DNA of 64,000 bases from Roseateles sp. (GCA_019234295.1 JAFALK010000083.1:1-64000), one strand, 5' to 3'; shown: positions 49,123 to 59,886, numbered from the stretch's first letter. The notes: a model not told the origin generated them from the letters alone. Made by a program: numbers and translations.

Positions 49123-49881
49123 ATGCCGAGTTTGGATTGGCCAGTTTTTTGTCGGGATACGCTTTCCGGCGAGCAGGTGGCGGGCTGCTTTGCAAGCGGT
49201 CGTGATCAAACCTACCTTCAATGGATGCTTCAGGCATGGGGCTGGACCGTCACGGTCTCGCTATCCGGCCTGCTGGTCGCTCTTGTGCTGGGATCGGTGA
49301 TTGGCGTGTTACGCACGCTCCCGGACAGTCCGTGGCTCGTGCGCTTTGGAAACGCATGGGTCGAGCTGTTTCGCAACATTCCGCTGCTGGTCCAAATCTT
49401 CATCTGGTACTACGTGGTGCCGCGCATGTGGCCGGCGATGCAGAGCATCAACCCCACGCTACTTGTGATCTTGGGCTTGGGCTTCTTTACCTCTGCGCGT
49501 ATCGCCGAGCAACTGCGCTCAGGCATTCAGGCTCTGCCGCGCGGCCAGCGCTATGCGGGCATGGCCCTGGGCTTCACGACGCTGCAGTACTACCGCTACG
49601 TGCTGCTGCCGATGGCTTATCGCATCATCATGCCGCCGCTGACCAGCGAGTCCATGAATATCTTCAAGAACTCGTCCGTCGCTTTCGCTGTTTCCATTGC
49701 TGAACTGACACAGTTCTACTATCAAGTAGGCGAGGAAACCGGACATCAGCGAGAGGTCTACTTTGGTGTCTTGGCACTGTATGCAGTCTCGGCCTTGCTG
49801 GTCAATCAGGTGATGGGTTTCATCACTCGGCGACTGCGGGTGCCTGGGATGGTGATGGCCGGCGGGGCGGGAGGCCATTGA
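49123..49881 (+). CDS. gltJ: Glutamate/aspartate ABC transporter permease GltJ
   Basis: A 252-residue membrane permease. After a short periplasmic lead (MPSLDWPVFCRDTLSGEQ) come hydrophobic helices and the polar-amino-acid permease signature VELFRNIPLLVQIFIWYYVVPRMWP. FTSARIAEQLRSGIQALPRGQRYAGMALGFTTLQYYRYVLLPMAYRIIMPPLTSESMNIFKNSSVAFAVSIAELTQ holds the EAA coupling loop. It pairs with GltK in a heterodimer powered by GltL. Its stop overlaps the start of gltK by one base. The gene lies 73 bases after gltI, beyond the terminator-like hairpin. Confidence 0.94.
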   Translation: MPSLDWPVFCRDTLSGEQVAGCFASGRDQTYLQWMLQAWGWTVTVSLSGLLVALVLGSVIGVLRTLPDSPWLVRFGNAWVELFRNIPLLVQIFIWYYVVPRMWPAMQSINPTLLVILGLGFFTSARIAEQLRSGIQALPRGQRYAGMALGFTTLQYYRYVLLPMAYRIIMPPLTSESMNIFKNSSVAFAVSIAELTQFYYQVGEETGHQREVYFGVLALYAVSALLVNQVMGFITRRLRVPGMVMAGGAGGH

Positions 49882-50570
49882 TGAATCTCGACCTGTCCTT
49901 CTACAACTGGGAAGTTTTCTCCGCCTTCGCACTCAAGGGGCTGTACTACAGCATTTTCTTGACTTTCGTGGCCACGCTGGGTGGCATCTTCTTCGGTACC
50001 TTGCTCGCATTGATGCGTCTCTCGGGCTTCAAGGCCCTGGATTGGCCTGCCGCCATCTACGTGACGGGCATGCGCAGCGTCCCGCTGGTGATGGTGATTC
50101 TTGGCTTCTATCTGTTGATTCCAAGCAGCTTCTATGCGACGGTCTTTGGCGCCTATGGGGCCGACCACAGCAAGGAGCTTTCGGCCATCATCACGTTCAT
50201 CGCGTTTGAAGCCACCTACTTCAGCGAGATCATGCGGGCCGGCATCCAGTCCATCACGCGTGGTCAAACCTACGCTGGTCAGGCCTTGGGCATGAGTTAC
50301 GGGCAGATCATGAGGCTCGTCGTGCTGCCTCAGGCCTTCCGCAACATGCTGCCCGTGCTGCTGACGCAGACCATCATCCTGTTCCAGGACACCTCCTTGG
50401 TCTACGCGATTGGCGCATATGACTTGTTCAAGGGTCTGGAAACCGCAGGTAAGAACTATGGCCGTCCCATCGAGGCCTATTTGGCTGCGGCCGCCATCTA
50501 TTTCGTCCTGTGCTATTCGCTGTCCTATCTGGTGAAGCGCCTGCACAAGAAGATCGCCATCATTCGCTGA
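49881..50570 (+). CDS. gltK: Glutamate/aspartate ABC transporter permease GltK
   Basis: A 229-residue permease with about five hydrophobic helices. Signatures: YYSIFLTFVATLGGIFFGTLLALMRLSG, YVTGMRSVPLVMVILGFYLLIPS, the EAA region YFSEIMRAGIQSITRGQTYAGQALGMSYGQIMRLVVLPQAFRNMLPVLLTQTIILFQDTSLVYAIGAYDL. The ATG at 49881 shares a base with the gltJ stop (TGATG), so translation is coupled; an alternative TTG one codon upstream is less likely. It forms the channel with GltJ. GltL begins 12 bases downstream. Confidence 0.94.
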   Translation: MNLDLSFYNWEVFSAFALKGLYYSIFLTFVATLGGIFFGTLLALMRLSGFKALDWPAAIYVTGMRSVPLVMVILGFYLLIPSSFYATVFGAYGADHSKELSAIITFIAFEATYFSEIMRAGIQSITRGQTYAGQALGMSYGQIMRLVVLPQAFRNMLPVLLTQTIILFQDTSLVYAIGAYDLFKGLETAGKNYGRPIEAYLAAAAIYFVLCYSLSYLVKRLHKKIAIIR

Positions 50571-50582
50571 GAGCCACGCGCC

Positions 50583-51317
<735 letters not shown>

Positions 51318-51335
51318 GAATGGGACAATTGGGTG

Positions 51336-52364
51336 ATGGACTCTTTCACCATCACCCGCCCCGACGACTGGCACCTGCACGTCCGCGACGAAGCGGCCAT
51401 GCAAAGCGTCGTGCCCTACACGGCCAAGCAGTTCGCCCGCGCCATCATCATGCCCAATCTGCGCCCGCCGGTGACCACGGCCGCGCAGGCCCTGGCCTAC
51501 CGCGAGCGCATCGAAAAGGCCGTGCCGCCCGGCGTGGACTTCACGCCATTGATGACGCTGTACCTGACCGACGTCACCACGCCGGACGAGATCAAACGCG
51601 CCAAGGATGCGGGCGTCGTCGCGCTCAAGCTCTATCCGGCCGGCGCCACGACCAACAGCGATGCCGGCGTGACCGATCTGCGCAAGACCTACAAGACGCT
51701 TGAGGCCATGCAGCGCGAAGGCCTGCTCTTCCTGGTCCACGGCGAGGTGACCGATCCCGAGATCGACATCTTCGACCGCGAGGCCGTCTTCATCGACCGC
51801 GTGATGCGCCCGCTGCGCCACGACATGCCCGAGCTCAAGGTTGTGTTCGAGCACATCACCACAGCCGAGGCAGCGCAGTACGTGACAGAAGCCGACGCTC
51901 ACACCGCCGCCACGCTCACGCCCCAGCACCTGCTCTACAACCGCAACGCCATCTTCATGGGCGGCTTGCGCCCGCACTACTACTGCCTGCCCGTCCTGAA
52001 GAGCGAGACGCATCGCCGCGCGCTGCTCAAGGCGGCGACCTCGGGCAGCCCGAAGTTCTTCCTCGGCACCGACAGTGCGCCGCACGCCGGCCAGATGAAG
52101 GAGAACTCCGTGTGCGCCGCGGGCTGCTTCACGGCGCTCTCGGCCATCGAGCTTTACGCGGAGGCCTTCGAGTCGGCCGGGGCGCTCGACAAGCTGGAAG
52201 CCTTCGCCAGCTTCCATGGCCCGGACTTCTACGGCCTGCCGCGCAACACCACGCAGATCACGCTGCGCAAGCAGGCCTGGCAACTGCCCGAGCGACTGCC
52301 CTTCGGCGCGGCCGAGATCAAGCCGCTGCGCGGGGGCGAGGAACTGGCCTGGCGAATTGTTTGA
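51336..52364 (+). CDS. pyrC: Dihydroorotase
   Basis: A 342-residue class II dihydroorotase that cyclises carbamoyl-aspartate in pyrimidine synthesis. The zinc motif WHLHVRD is at the N-terminus. The carboxylated Lys lies in [20 protein letters not shown], further ligands in [10 protein letters not shown] and [10 protein letters not shown], and the catalytic Asp in [11 protein letters not shown]. The ATG at 51336 is preferred to a GTG one codon earlier. The stop is overlapped by the likely TTG start of the DUF3025 gene. Length is standard for PyrC. Confidence 0.96.
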   Translation: MDSFTITRPDDWHLHVRDEAAMQSVVPYTAKQFARAIIMPNLRPPVTTAAQALAYRERIEKAVPPGVDFTPLMTLYLTDVTTPDEIKRAKDAGVVALKLYPAGATTNSDAGVTDLRKTYKTLEAMQREGLLFLVHGEVTDPEIDIFDREAVFIDRVMRPLRHDMPELKVVFEHITTAEAAQYVTEADAHTAATLTPQHLLYNRNAIFMGGLRPHYYCLPVLKSETHRRALLKAATSGSPKFFLGTDSAPHAGQMKENSVCAAGCFTALSAIELYAEAFESAGALDKLEAFASFHGPDFYGLPRNTTQITLRKQAWQLPERLPFGAAEIKPLRGGEELAWRIV

Positions 52365-53034
52365 CGTTGACTGGACCGCAGCCTGGCTCGCACCCTACCG
52401 CGAGCTGGGAGCGCCGCTGCACCGGCGCATCCTCGCGGGGCAGGGTGTCGCCCAGGCCTTGGGCGAGCGATTCGTTCCCGCTTCAGCCCTGCCGTGCGGC
52501 GAACCCTACGAGGCCTTCGTCGCCCGCACCGGCCAGGTGCCAACGCGCGACAACGCGCACGATTTCTTCAACGGCCTGGTCTGGCTCCACCATCCGGCGC
52601 TGAAGGCACGCCTGAACCGCTGGCACGCGCTGACGCTCGAAGTGCACGGCGTCCATGGCCGGCGCGGGCCTCTGCGCGATGCCGCCACCGTGTTCGACGA
52701 GAACGGAGCGTTGCTCGAGGCGCCGCCGGAGCTGGCGGCAGCGCTCGTTGCGCGCGATTGGCGGCGGCTTTTCGTCACGCTGCGCCCGCTCTGGCGTGAA
52801 GCCCGCGTGACCGTCGTTGGTCACGCCTTGCTGGAAAAACTGGGTGAGCCGCGCAAGCCCCATTGCGCCCATGTACTCTTGGCCGAGCCGCTGGAGGCTG
52901 CGGCATTTGCGGTCAAGCCCTTCCATCCCTTGCCCGTGCTCGGCGTGCCCGGCTGGTGGCCTGCCAACGAGATGGTGGATTTTTACGAGGATCCGGCGGT
53001 CTTTCGGGGCAGGCGGCTCGCGCAAACCGGCTAG
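52357..53034 (+). CDS. DUF3025 protein
   Basis: A 225-residue protein of the DUF3025 family, usually found beside pyrC in Burkholderiales, function unknown. Motifs: [58 protein letters not shown] (the family's conserved block), [19 protein letters not shown] and [28 protein letters not shown]. The start is most likely TTG at 52357, overlapping the pyrC stop by 8 bases, because the family begins at this point and no ATG or GTG is available. No signal peptide or membrane segment is seen. Coupled translation with pyrC is likely. Confidence 0.8.
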   Translation: MFDVDWTAAWLAPYRELGAPLHRRILAGQGVAQALGERFVPASALPCGEPYEAFVARTGQVPTRDNAHDFFNGLVWLHHPALKARLNRWHALTLEVHGVHGRRGPLRDAATVFDENGALLEAPPELAAALVARDWRRLFVTLRPLWREARVTVVGHALLEKLGEPRKPHCAHVLLAEPLEAAAFAVKPFHPLPVLGVPGWWPANEMVDFYEDPAVFRGRRLAQTG

Positions 53035-53035
53035 C

Positions 53036-54391
53036 ATGGCCGTCCACCTCAGGAGAAACGGTTTGCGCTTGCTGCCCATCCTGCTGCTGTGCCTGGGCCT
53101 CGCCGCCAAGGCCGATGCAGCGCCGCCACCGCCGGCCGCCGCGGCCTCCAGCCCGCAGGCTGTGTCCGCCAGCGCGCGGCGCATCTACGAGCGCAGCCGT
53201 GGCCAGTTGCTGCAGATCCGCACCCTGCTCAAGAACCAGGACAGCCAGGCCTCGGTGGGCTCGGGCTTTCTCGTGGGGGATGGCGACCGCATCATCACGA
53301 ACTATCACGTCGTCAGCCAGTTCGCGCTCGAACCGGAGCGCTACCGCCTGCGCTTCGCCACGACCGACGGGCAGGAGGGCGCGCTCGAATTGCTGGACAT
53401 CGACGCGCGTCACGATCTCGCCATCCTGCGCCCTGCCGCCGCCGATGCCAAGTTGCTCGCCGGCCGTGGCGCGCTGGCCTTCCGGCCGCGCGGGGAGCCT
53501 CTTGCCAAGGGCGAGCGCATCTACTCCATGGGCAAGCCGCTGGATGTGGCTTTTTCCATCGTCGAAGGCAATTACAACGGCCTCGTCGAGCGCAGCTTTG
53601 ACCCGCTGATCTACTACGCCGGCTCGATCAACGCCGGCATGAGCGGCGGCCCGGTGGCCGATGAAGACGGCCGCGTGGTCGGCGTGAACGTCTCGGCCAT
53701 GATCTTCAGCCAGCAGATGAGCTTCCTCGTGCCCGGCCCGTTTGCCGAGGACCTCTACCGCAAGAGCCGCGACGCCAAGCCCATCACGGCGGCTGTGTGG
53801 CCACGCTTGCGTGACCAACTCATGGCCTACCAGGACGAACTGACCAAGGCCTTCATCGCGCAGCCCTGGCGTACGGCCGGGGTGGGGCCCTACCGCCTCC
53901 CCGTGCCGCAAGAGGAATTCATGCGCTGCTGGGGCGGCGGCACGCCGGCCGACACCAAGGGCCTGGAATTCCAGCGTTCGCAGTGCCGCATGGAGCATGC
54001 CCTCTACATCAGCGGCGGCTTGCAGACGGGCTATCTCGACGTGCAGCACGAGAACTACGACGGGCGCAAGCTCGGCCCGCTGCGCTTTGCCAAGGTCTAT
54101 TCGGGGAGTTTTCGCAACGAGGCCTTCGGGAGCTCCAACAAGATCGCGACGGCACCGTTCTGCAAGGAGGAGTTCGTCGGCCGCGACGGCCTGCCGCTGC
54201 GCGCCGTCGTCTGCCTGAGTGCCTATCGAAAGCTCGAAGGCCTGTACTCCCTGAGCATCCTGGTGGCGCCGGTGGACTCCTCCGTGGAAGGCGCCCTGGG
54301 CCGCTTGAATGCGCCCGGCGTGTCCTTCGACAACGCGCTCAAGCTCACAACGCACTATCTCCAGGGCTTTGCATGGGCGGATCGCAAATGA
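53036..54391 (+). CDS. Exported trypsin-like serine protease
   Basis: A 451-residue protein with a Sec signal peptide (residues 1-28, ending AKADAA) and a Pro/Ala-rich linker. A trypsin-fold domain follows with the full triad: His91 in NYHVV, Asp127 in ARHDLAIL and Ser203 in GMSGGP. After the protease domain (to about residue 245) comes a C-terminal domain of about 200 residues with several Cys that I do not recognise. No PDZ domain follows, unlike HtrA/DegP. It starts 2 bases after the DUF3025 stop and overlaps the FHA gene by 4 bases (ATGA), suggesting the two act together in the envelope. Confidence 0.87.
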   Translation: MAVHLRRNGLRLLPILLLCLGLAAKADAAPPPPAAAASSPQAVSASARRIYERSRGQLLQIRTLLKNQDSQASVGSGFLVGDGDRIITNYHVVSQFALEPERYRLRFATTDGQEGALELLDIDARHDLAILRPAAADAKLLAGRGALAFRPRGEPLAKGERIYSMGKPLDVAFSIVEGNYNGLVERSFDPLIYYAGSINAGMSGGPVADEDGRVVGVNVSAMIFSQQMSFLVPGPFAEDLYRKSRDAKPITAAVWPRLRDQLMAYQDELTKAFIAQPWRTAGVGPYRLPVPQEEFMRCWGGGTPADTKGLEFQRSQCRMEHALYISGGLQTGYLDVQHENYDGRKLGPLRFAKVYSGSFRNEAFGSSNKIATAPFCKEEFVGRDGLPLRAVVCLSAYRKLEGLYSLSILVAPVDSSVEGALGRLNAPGVSFDNALKLTTHYLQGFAWADRK

Positions 54392-55380
54392 AGGGCGTGA
54401 TCGAAATCCTGGACCGTGAAGGCCAGGTGCGCGCCGCGTTCAAGCTCGGTGGCGCGGAGCAGGGGCGCGTGCGCATCGGGCGCTCGCCAGATTGCGAGCT
54501 CGTGCTCGACGATGTGCATCTCGCTGGCGAACATGCTGAGATTCGCGCCACCGAGTCTAGTGCCGAGTTGGTCCTGTTCCCCAGCATCAATGGCGGTTGG
54601 CTCGGTGAGCATCGCATGTCCGCAGGCGAGTCCGCGGCGCTGGGCGGCCAGGCGCTGTTCCAGCTCGGCGCCACGCACCTGCGCTGGCGTGCAGCCGATG
54701 CGCCGCTGCCGCCCGAGGTACCGCTGGCCGATCACCAGAAGCGCCAGGCGCATCGTTCCCTCTGGTGGCTGCCGGTCCTGATGGCCGCCTGGGCCTGCCT
54801 GCAGGTCTTCGACTTCTGGCTCGGCGCCGTGCCGGACACCAAGCTCATCGCCTACGCCTGGCCTTTGCTGACCCCGGTGATCGCCGCCCTGGCCTGGGCC
54901 GGCGTGTGGGCTCTGGTCACCCAGTTGTTCCAGCACCGCTTTCCCTTTGCCAAGCATCTGCGCCGCGTGCTGATCTGGGCCCTGGCCGTCTCGAGCCTGG
55001 ACTATTTGCTGCCCGGCGTGGCCTATAGCTTCGGCTGGCCGCGGTTTGCGGCGCTCTCGGATGTACTCATGCCGGCGCTGTTCGCCTTCCTGATCTGGTG
55101 GCACGCCAGCCTCGTGTGGCCCCGTGTTCGGCGCAGCATTGGCGTCGGCCTGGGCGTGCTCCTGATGGTGGCGCTTGGCCTGCGCGTGGGGCAGCGCAGC
55201 GAGGAGCAGTACCTCTTCGGAGCGCGCTACCTCAGTGCGCTGCCGCCGCCCACCTTGCGCCTCGTGAGGCCCAAGCCGCCCGAGGTGCTGCTGGACGATC
55301 TGCGCGAACTGCGTCAACCCCTGGACAAGATGGCGCGCAAGGACAGCAATGCGCCTGCCGGTTCCGAGGAAGAGGAGTGA
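54388..55380 (+). CDS. FHA-domain membrane protein
   Basis: A 330-residue protein. Residues about 5-95 are a forkhead-associated domain with the phosphothreonine loop RVRIGRSPDCELVLDD and HLAGEHAEI. Residues about 125-270 contain five or six hydrophobic helices (WWLPVLMAAWACLQV, LLTPVIAALAWAGVWAL, VLIWALAVSSLDYLLPG and so on), followed by a periplasmic or cytoplasmic tail of about 70 residues ending in a Glu run. FHA domains bind phospho-Thr, so the protein may recruit phosphorylated partners to the membrane. The ATG at 54388 overlaps the protease stop; an ATG 15 bases upstream is possible. Pairing with a secreted protease is notable. Confidence 0.85.
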   Translation: MKGVIEILDREGQVRAAFKLGGAEQGRVRIGRSPDCELVLDDVHLAGEHAEIRATESSAELVLFPSINGGWLGEHRMSAGESAALGGQALFQLGATHLRWRAADAPLPPEVPLADHQKRQAHRSLWWLPVLMAAWACLQVFDFWLGAVPDTKLIAYAWPLLTPVIAALAWAGVWALVTQLFQHRFPFAKHLRRVLIWALAVSSLDYLLPGVAYSFGWPRFAALSDVLMPALFAFLIWWHASLVWPRVRRSIGVGLGVLLMVALGLRVGQRSEEQYLFGARYLSALPPPTLRLVRPKPPEVLLDDLRELRQPLDKMARKDSNAPAGSEEEE

Positions 55381-55390
55381 CGAGCGGGGC

Positions 55391-55966
55391 TCAGCCCCCG
55401 AGGATCCCCGTCTTCATCTTGGGATCGAAGGGCTTCACGCCGACCCAGACCAGCAACATGGCCTTGAAGAATTCAGGCTCCGCGACCGGCTCGCCCTGGG
55501 GCTTGCCGTTGATGGCCAAGACCGTGCCCTTGCCCGGCAGGTAGTCCAGCGCGAGGCTGTCGCCGTCGCTGAAGCCCGCGCGGCCGCCGAGTAGCGAGCC
55601 GAGCCGGACCACGCCGTTGATGGTCTTGATCGAATCGGCTCGCTCCAGATTGGCCTCGATGCCCTTGGTCAGGAAGCGCATCGCATCGGCCTGCACGGGG
55701 CGCATGAACTTGAAGACGATGCGCTTGGGGCCGGGCATGGCGAGCAGTTCGCTGGCCGAGCCGCTCTTGGCCAGGGCATAGACGGCCACGCTGAAGCTGC
55801 GCGAACCCACCTTGTTGAACTGGGTGCCGACGCCGTTCAGCGGCAGCGCCTGGCCATCGAGCTTCACGGTGCTGGCGTACCTGATGCCGCCGATGTCGAC
55901 ATCGGCGCGGGCGTTGACGCCGGGGAGGCTGGCGGCAAGCAGCAGGGCAAGAAGAGGGGCACGCAT
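55391..55966 (-). CDS. Exported chalcone isomerase-like protein
   Basis: A 191-residue protein with a signal peptide (residues 1-20, ending VNARA) and a chalcone-isomerase-like domain: DIGGIRYASTVKLDGQALPLNGVG, FSVAVYALAKSG, PKRIVFKFMRPVQADAMRFLTKGIEAN, LGGRAGFSDGDSLALDYLPGKGTVLAINGKP and EPEFFKAMLLVWVGVKP. In bacteria these exported proteins are fatty-acid-binding-like or of unknown role, and true chalcone isomerase activity is unlikely. The Met at 55966 was chosen because the upstream extension is not a signal sequence. It lies 135 bases downstream of mpl on the same strand and is convergent with the FHA gene. Confidence 0.85.
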   Translation of the reverse strand: MRAPLLALLLAASLPGVNARADVDIGGIRYASTVKLDGQALPLNGVGTQFNKVGSRSFSVAVYALAKSGSASELLAMPGPKRIVFKFMRPVQADAMRFLTKGIEANLERADSIKTINGVVRLGSLLGGRAGFSDGDSLALDYLPGKGTVLAINGKPQGEPVAEPEFFKAMLLVWVGVKPFDPKMKTGILGG

Positions 55967-56101
55967 ATCGTCTCCGGACTGCGCTGGGAAGGCGCATTTG
56001 CGAGTCTCATCTTGCGCTGCCAAAGTGCGCGTCACACTCTGTTTCCAGCGACGGCGCGTGACGCAACTCACGAAGGGCCGCCAGGCCTCCTGCGCGCCAG
56101 A

Positions 56102-57469
56102 TCAGGCCTTGGCGGCCAGGCTGCTCAAGAGCTTTTCGTGGATCCCGCCAAACCCGCCATTGCTCATGCAGAGCAGGTGGTCGCCCGGCTTGGCGGCCTT
56201 GACGACGGCCGCCACCAGGGCATCCACGTCGGCCGCGACGATCGCTTGCTCGCCCATGGGCGTCAAGGCCTCGGCCGCGTCCCAGCTCAGGCCGGACTGA
56301 TGGCAGAAGGCCAGATCGGCCTCCTCGAGCGCCCAGGGCAGCTGGGCCTTCATCGCGCCCAGCTTCATCGTGTTGGAGCGTGGCTCGAAGATGGCAAGAA
56401 TCCGCTCGGCCGGCGCAATGCGGCGGCGCAGGCCATCGATGGTGGTGCGCATGGCCGTGGGGTGATGGGCGAAATCGTCGTAAACCTTGATGCCCTGCGC
56501 CTCGCCGCGCAGCTCCATGCGCCGGCGCACGTTCTTGAAGGCCGATAGCGCGGCGGCCGATTGCTCGGGCGTCACGCCGGCATGCTCGGCCGCTGCGATG
56601 GCCGCCAAGGCGTTGAGCTGGTTATGCTCGCCGATCAGCTCCCAGTCCACGTGGGCCAGCTTCAGGCTGCCACGCAGCACGTCGAAGGCTTGCGGCTCGC
56701 CGCGCGCGCGCAGCGAGCCCGGCTCTTCCTTGCGCGCGCCGAAGCGCTGCACCTCGCTCCAGCAGCCGCGCTGGAGCACACGGCCCAGCGCCTCGTCGCG
56801 CGCGTTCACGACCAGACGACCGCTGGCCGGCACGGTGCGCACAAGATGATGGAACTGGGTCTCGATGGCAGCCACGTCGGGGAAGATGTCGGCGTGGTCG
56901 AACTCGAGGTTGTTGAGGATGGCCGTGCGCGGGCGGTAGTGGACGAATTTGCTGCGCTTGTCGAAGAAGGCGGTGTCGTATTCGTCCGCCTCGATGACGA
57001 AGTGCTTTCCCTTGCCCAGGCGCGCGCTCACGCCGAAGTTCATCGGCACGCCGCCCACGAGGAAGCCGGGCTCCAGCCCCGCGTGTTCCAGGATCCAGGC
57101 CAGCATGGAGGTGGTCGTGGTCTTGCCGTGCGTGCCGGCCACGGCCAGCACGTGGCGGCCGGCCAGCACGTGCTCGGCCAGCCATTGCGGTCCGCTTTGG
57201 TAGGCGGCGCCGGCATCGAGGATGGCCTCCATCAGCGGGAAACGCTCGCCGCGCGTGACGACGTTGCCGATTACGAAGACGTCGGGCGTGAGCTCCATCT
57301 GCTCGGCGCCGTAGCCGGTGATCAGCTCGATGCCGAGCGCTTGGAGCTGCTCGCTCATCGGCGGGTATACGTTGGCGTCGCAGCCGGTGACCTTGTGGCC
57401 GGCTTCACGAGCCAGCGCGGCCAGGCCGCCCATGAAGGTGCCGCAAATGCCGAGGATGTGGATGTGCAT
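56102..57469 (-). CDS. mpl: UDP-N-acetylmuramate:tripeptide ligase
   Basis: A 455-residue Mur-ligase-family enzyme. It recycles murein by joining L-Ala-gamma-D-Glu-meso-Dap to UDP-MurNAc. Signatures: N-terminal HIHILGICGTFMGGLAALAREAGHKVTGCD, ATP loop AVAGTHGKTTTTSMLAWIL, FVIEADEYDTAFFDKRSKF with the Mpl-type motif, ILNNLEFDHADIFP and VYDDFAHHPTAMRTTIDGLR. The start at 57469 gives MHIHILG. The longer frame is antisense overlap with hemL. It lies 2 bases after the hemL stop, so the two genes form an operon with thiD. murQ at 17065 also serves cell-wall recycling. Confidence 0.95.
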   Translation of the reverse strand: MHIHILGICGTFMGGLAALAREAGHKVTGCDANVYPPMSEQLQALGIELITGYGAEQMELTPDVFVIGNVVTRGERFPLMEAILDAGAAYQSGPQWLAEHVLAGRHVLAVAGTHGKTTTTSMLAWILEHAGLEPGFLVGGVPMNFGVSARLGKGKHFVIEADEYDTAFFDKRSKFVHYRPRTAILNNLEFDHADIFPDVAAIETQFHHLVRTVPASGRLVVNARDEALGRVLQRGCWSEVQRFGARKEEPGSLRARGEPQAFDVLRGSLKLAHVDWELIGEHNQLNALAAIAAAEHAGVTPEQSAAALSAFKNVRRRMELRGEAQGIKVYDDFAHHPTAMRTTIDGLRRRIAPAERILAIFEPRSNTMKLGAMKAQLPWALEEADLAFCHQSGLSWDAAEALTPMGEQAIVAADVDALVAAVVKAAKPGDHLLCMSNGGFGGIHEKLLSSLAAKA

Positions 57470-57471
57470 GA

Positions 57472-58758
57472 TCAGCGAAGGGCCTGACTGGCCACCTGCA
57501 GGGTGTGTTCGAGATCGGCGTCGGAATGCGCGGCGGAGACAAAGCCCGCCTCGTACAGCGCCGGCGCGAGGTAGACCCCGCCGTCCAGCATGGCGTGGAA
57601 GAAACGGTTGAAGCGCTCCTTGTCGGTGCTCATCACGGTGTTGTAGTTCTGTGGCAGCTCCGGCATCAGGAAGAAGCCGAACATCCCGCCCTCGCAGTCG
57701 ACCGAGAAGGGCACGCCGTTCTCGCGCGCCACGCCCGCCAGGCCGTTGACGAGGCGGCGCGTCTTCGCGCCCAAGTCCTCGAAGAAGCCGGGCTTTTGGA
57801 TTTCCTTGAGAGTGGCCAAGCCGCAGGCCGTGGCGACCGGGTTGCCCGAGAGCGTGCCGGCCTGGTAGACCCCGCCCAGCGGCGCGAGGTGCTTCATGAT
57901 CTCGCGGCTCGCGCCGAAGGCCGCCAGCGGCATGCCGCCGCCGATGACCTTGCCAAAGACCGAGATGTCGGGGGCGAAGCCGGGGATCAGCCGCGCGTAA
58001 TGGCCCTGTGCGCTGGCCAGCCCGACGCGAAACCCCGTCATCACCTCGTCCATCACCAGCAGGGCGCCGTGCTCGCTGCACAGCTCGCGCAGGCGCTTCA
58101 TGAAGCCTGTCTGGGCGCGCACGAAGTTCATGTTGCCGGCGATGGGCTCGATGATCACGCAGGCGAGTTGCTTGCCGTGCAGGGCGAAGGCTTCTTCGAG
58201 TTGCGCCAAGTTGTTGTATTCCAGGACCAGGGTGTGCTGGGCCGTTTCTGCTGGCACGCCCGCGCTGGTCGGGTGGCCGAACGTGGCCAGGCCCGAGCCG
58301 GCCTTGACCAGCAGGGCGTCGGTGTGGCCGTGGTAGCAGCCTTCGAACTTGATGAAGCGGCTCCGCCCTGTGGCGCCGCGCGCGAGCCGGATGGCGCTCA
58401 TGGTGGCTTCGGTGCCCGAGGACACGAGGCGCACCTGCTCCATGCTGGGCACGAGCTTGAGGATCTCTTCCGCCAGTTCGATCTCGCGCTCGGTCGGCGC
58501 GCCGAAGGAGAACCCTTCTACCGCCGCCCTTTGCACCGCCTCGAGCACGGCCGGATGGCCGTGGCCGAGAATCATCGGGCCCCAGGAGCCGATGTAATCC
58601 ACATAACGCCGACCTTCGGCGTCATAGATATGGGCGCCCTGGCCACGGGTGATGAAGCGCGGCGTGCCGCCAACGGCGCGGAAGGCGCGCACGGGCGAAT
58701 TGACGCCACCGGGAATGACGCGCTGCGCGCGCTCGAACAGCTCTTGATTGCTAGCCAT
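57472..58758 (-). CDS. hemL: Glutamate-1-semialdehyde 2,1-aminomutase
   Basis: A 428-residue PLP enzyme that converts glutamate-1-semialdehyde to 5-aminolevulinate for tetrapyrrole synthesis. Visible: N-terminal [102 protein letters not shown] and the PLP-Lys in [15 protein letters not shown]. Length and order are standard. It starts 14 bases after thiD and ends 2 bases before mpl. Confidence 0.96.
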   Translation of the reverse strand: MASNQELFERAQRVIPGGVNSPVRAFRAVGGTPRFITRGQGAHIYDAEGRRYVDYIGSWGPMILGHGHPAVLEAVQRAAVEGFSFGAPTEREIELAEEILKLVPSMEQVRLVSSGTEATMSAIRLARGATGRSRFIKFEGCYHGHTDALLVKAGSGLATFGHPTSAGVPAETAQHTLVLEYNNLAQLEEAFALHGKQLACVIIEPIAGNMNFVRAQTGFMKRLRELCSEHGALLVMDEVMTGFRVGLASAQGHYARLIPGFAPDISVFGKVIGGGMPLAAFGASREIMKHLAPLGGVYQAGTLSGNPVATACGLATLKEIQKPGFFEDLGAKTRRLVNGLAGVARENGVPFSVDCEGGMFGFFLMPELPQNYNTVMSTDKERFNRFFHAMLDGGVYLAPALYEAGFVSAAHSDADLEHTLQVASQALR

Positions 58759-58772
58759 GTGAGAAATGCAAT

Positions 58773-59711
58773 TCAGTGGATGCGCCGCGACGGGCTCTTG
58801 GGGGCGTCTTGCGCGGCCTCTTCCTCGCCTTCGAGCAGCTCGCCCTCTTCGCCTTCGGCTGGGGGCAGGGCCCAGAAGAAGCGGTCGGGGATGACGTTGC
58901 CCATGCCGGGGCGGAAGCCCGAGTCGAGCGACTGGTCCAAGAAGGCCAGTGCCTCGCCGACGGCGTCGTGCAGCTCGGCGTTGACCGAGAGCAGCGAGGC
59001 CAGAGCGGCCGACAGCGTGTCGCCCGCACCGACGAAGCTGGCTTCGAAGCGCTCGAACTTCTCGCCTGTGATCGGGCCCTGGGAGTTGGCCAGCACGTTG
59101 TCCACGAATTGGTTGGGCAGCGTGATGCCCGTGACCAGCACGTGGCCGGTACCCAGTTGCGCCGCCGCCAGGGCCAGCTCGCGCGGCGAGGCCGGGCGCT
59201 CGTTGTCCCAGTCGGGCAGCAGGAAGTCGGTAAGGGTCTTGTGATTGCCCACCAGCACATGGGTCAGGGGCAGGACGAGCTCGCGCAGCGCGTCGTGATA
59301 GCTCGTGTGCTCCTCGTCATCGAGCCAGCTGATGGCCGGCAGGTAGGTGACCAGGGGCACGTCGGGATAGTCGGACAGGACCTCGGCCACGGCGGCAACG
59401 GCTTCGGCCGAACCGAGGTAGCCGACCTTCCAGGCGCCGATGGGCGTGTCCTCAAGGATGTGGCGGGCCTGGTCGGCGATCAACTCGCCGTCGAGTGCAT
59501 GGGCTTCGAAGACCTCCGCGGTGTCGCGCACCATCACGGCGCTGACCACAGGCAGGCAGTGCGCGCCCATGGCGGCCACGGTGGCGGCGTCCCCGGCCAC
59601 GCCGCCGGCGCCGCTGGCGTCATTGGCGTTGAAGCACATCACGCAGGCAGGGGCTTGGGGCTCCTGCTCGTCTTCGGCGGTCTGTGTGGGGGTGGTGGCT
59701 TTGACGTTCAT
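58773..59711 (-). CDS. thiD: Hydroxymethylpyrimidine/phosphomethylpyrimidine kinase-type protein
   Basis: A 312-residue ribokinase-like fold protein resembling ThiD, which phosphorylates the HMP moiety of thiamine. It has [42 protein letters not shown] (substrate loop), [20 protein letters not shown] and the catalytic Asp in [15 protein letters not shown]. The family's Met/Lys contacts differ from E. coli ThiD ([12 protein letters not shown] instead of SDSGGGAGIQAD). It has N- and C-terminal extensions, including a Glu-rich tail, so activity could be altered. It heads the hemL-mpl operon and is divergent from the rubredoxin gene. In Burkholderiales this gene order is common. Confidence 0.82.
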   Translation of the reverse strand: MNVKATTPTQTAEDEQEPQAPACVMCFNANDASGAGGVAGDAATVAAMGAHCLPVVSAVMVRDTAEVFEAHALDGELIADQARHILEDTPIGAWKVGYLGSAEAVAAVAEVLSDYPDVPLVTYLPAISWLDDEEHTSYHDALRELVLPLTHVLVGNHKTLTDFLLPDWDNERPASPRELALAAAQLGTGHVLVTGITLPNQFVDNVLANSQGPITGEKFERFEASFVGAGDTLSAALASLLSVNAELHDAVGEALAFLDQSLDSGFRPGMGNVIPDRFFWALPPAEGEEGELLEGEEEAAQDAPKSPSRRIH

Positions 59712-59844
59712 GAAGGTGGTGGAAAGGGGTGTGGCGGGTCAAAGCGTGAACTAAGGCCCAAAAGGCGCGGTGTCAGCGTTTCTTGCCGTTACGGGCTGTT
59801 GTGTTCTTGCCGAGGCAAAGCCGGAAATCGCCCAGACGGCGTGG

Positions 59845-59864
59845 CTACAATCTTCTCATTGTAG
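59845..59864. promoter_or_regulatory. Inverted repeat in the thiD/rubredoxin spacer
   Basis: CTACAAT (59845-59851) and ATTGTAG (59858-59864) form a perfect 7-bp inverted repeat with a 6-base spacer. TACAAT (59846-59851) can serve as a -10 element for the rubredoxin gene. No good -35 sequence is at the right distance. It may be an operator or a leader hairpin. Confidence 0.45.
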
Positions 59865-59886
59865 ATAGCTGAAGAACTTGCTCATC

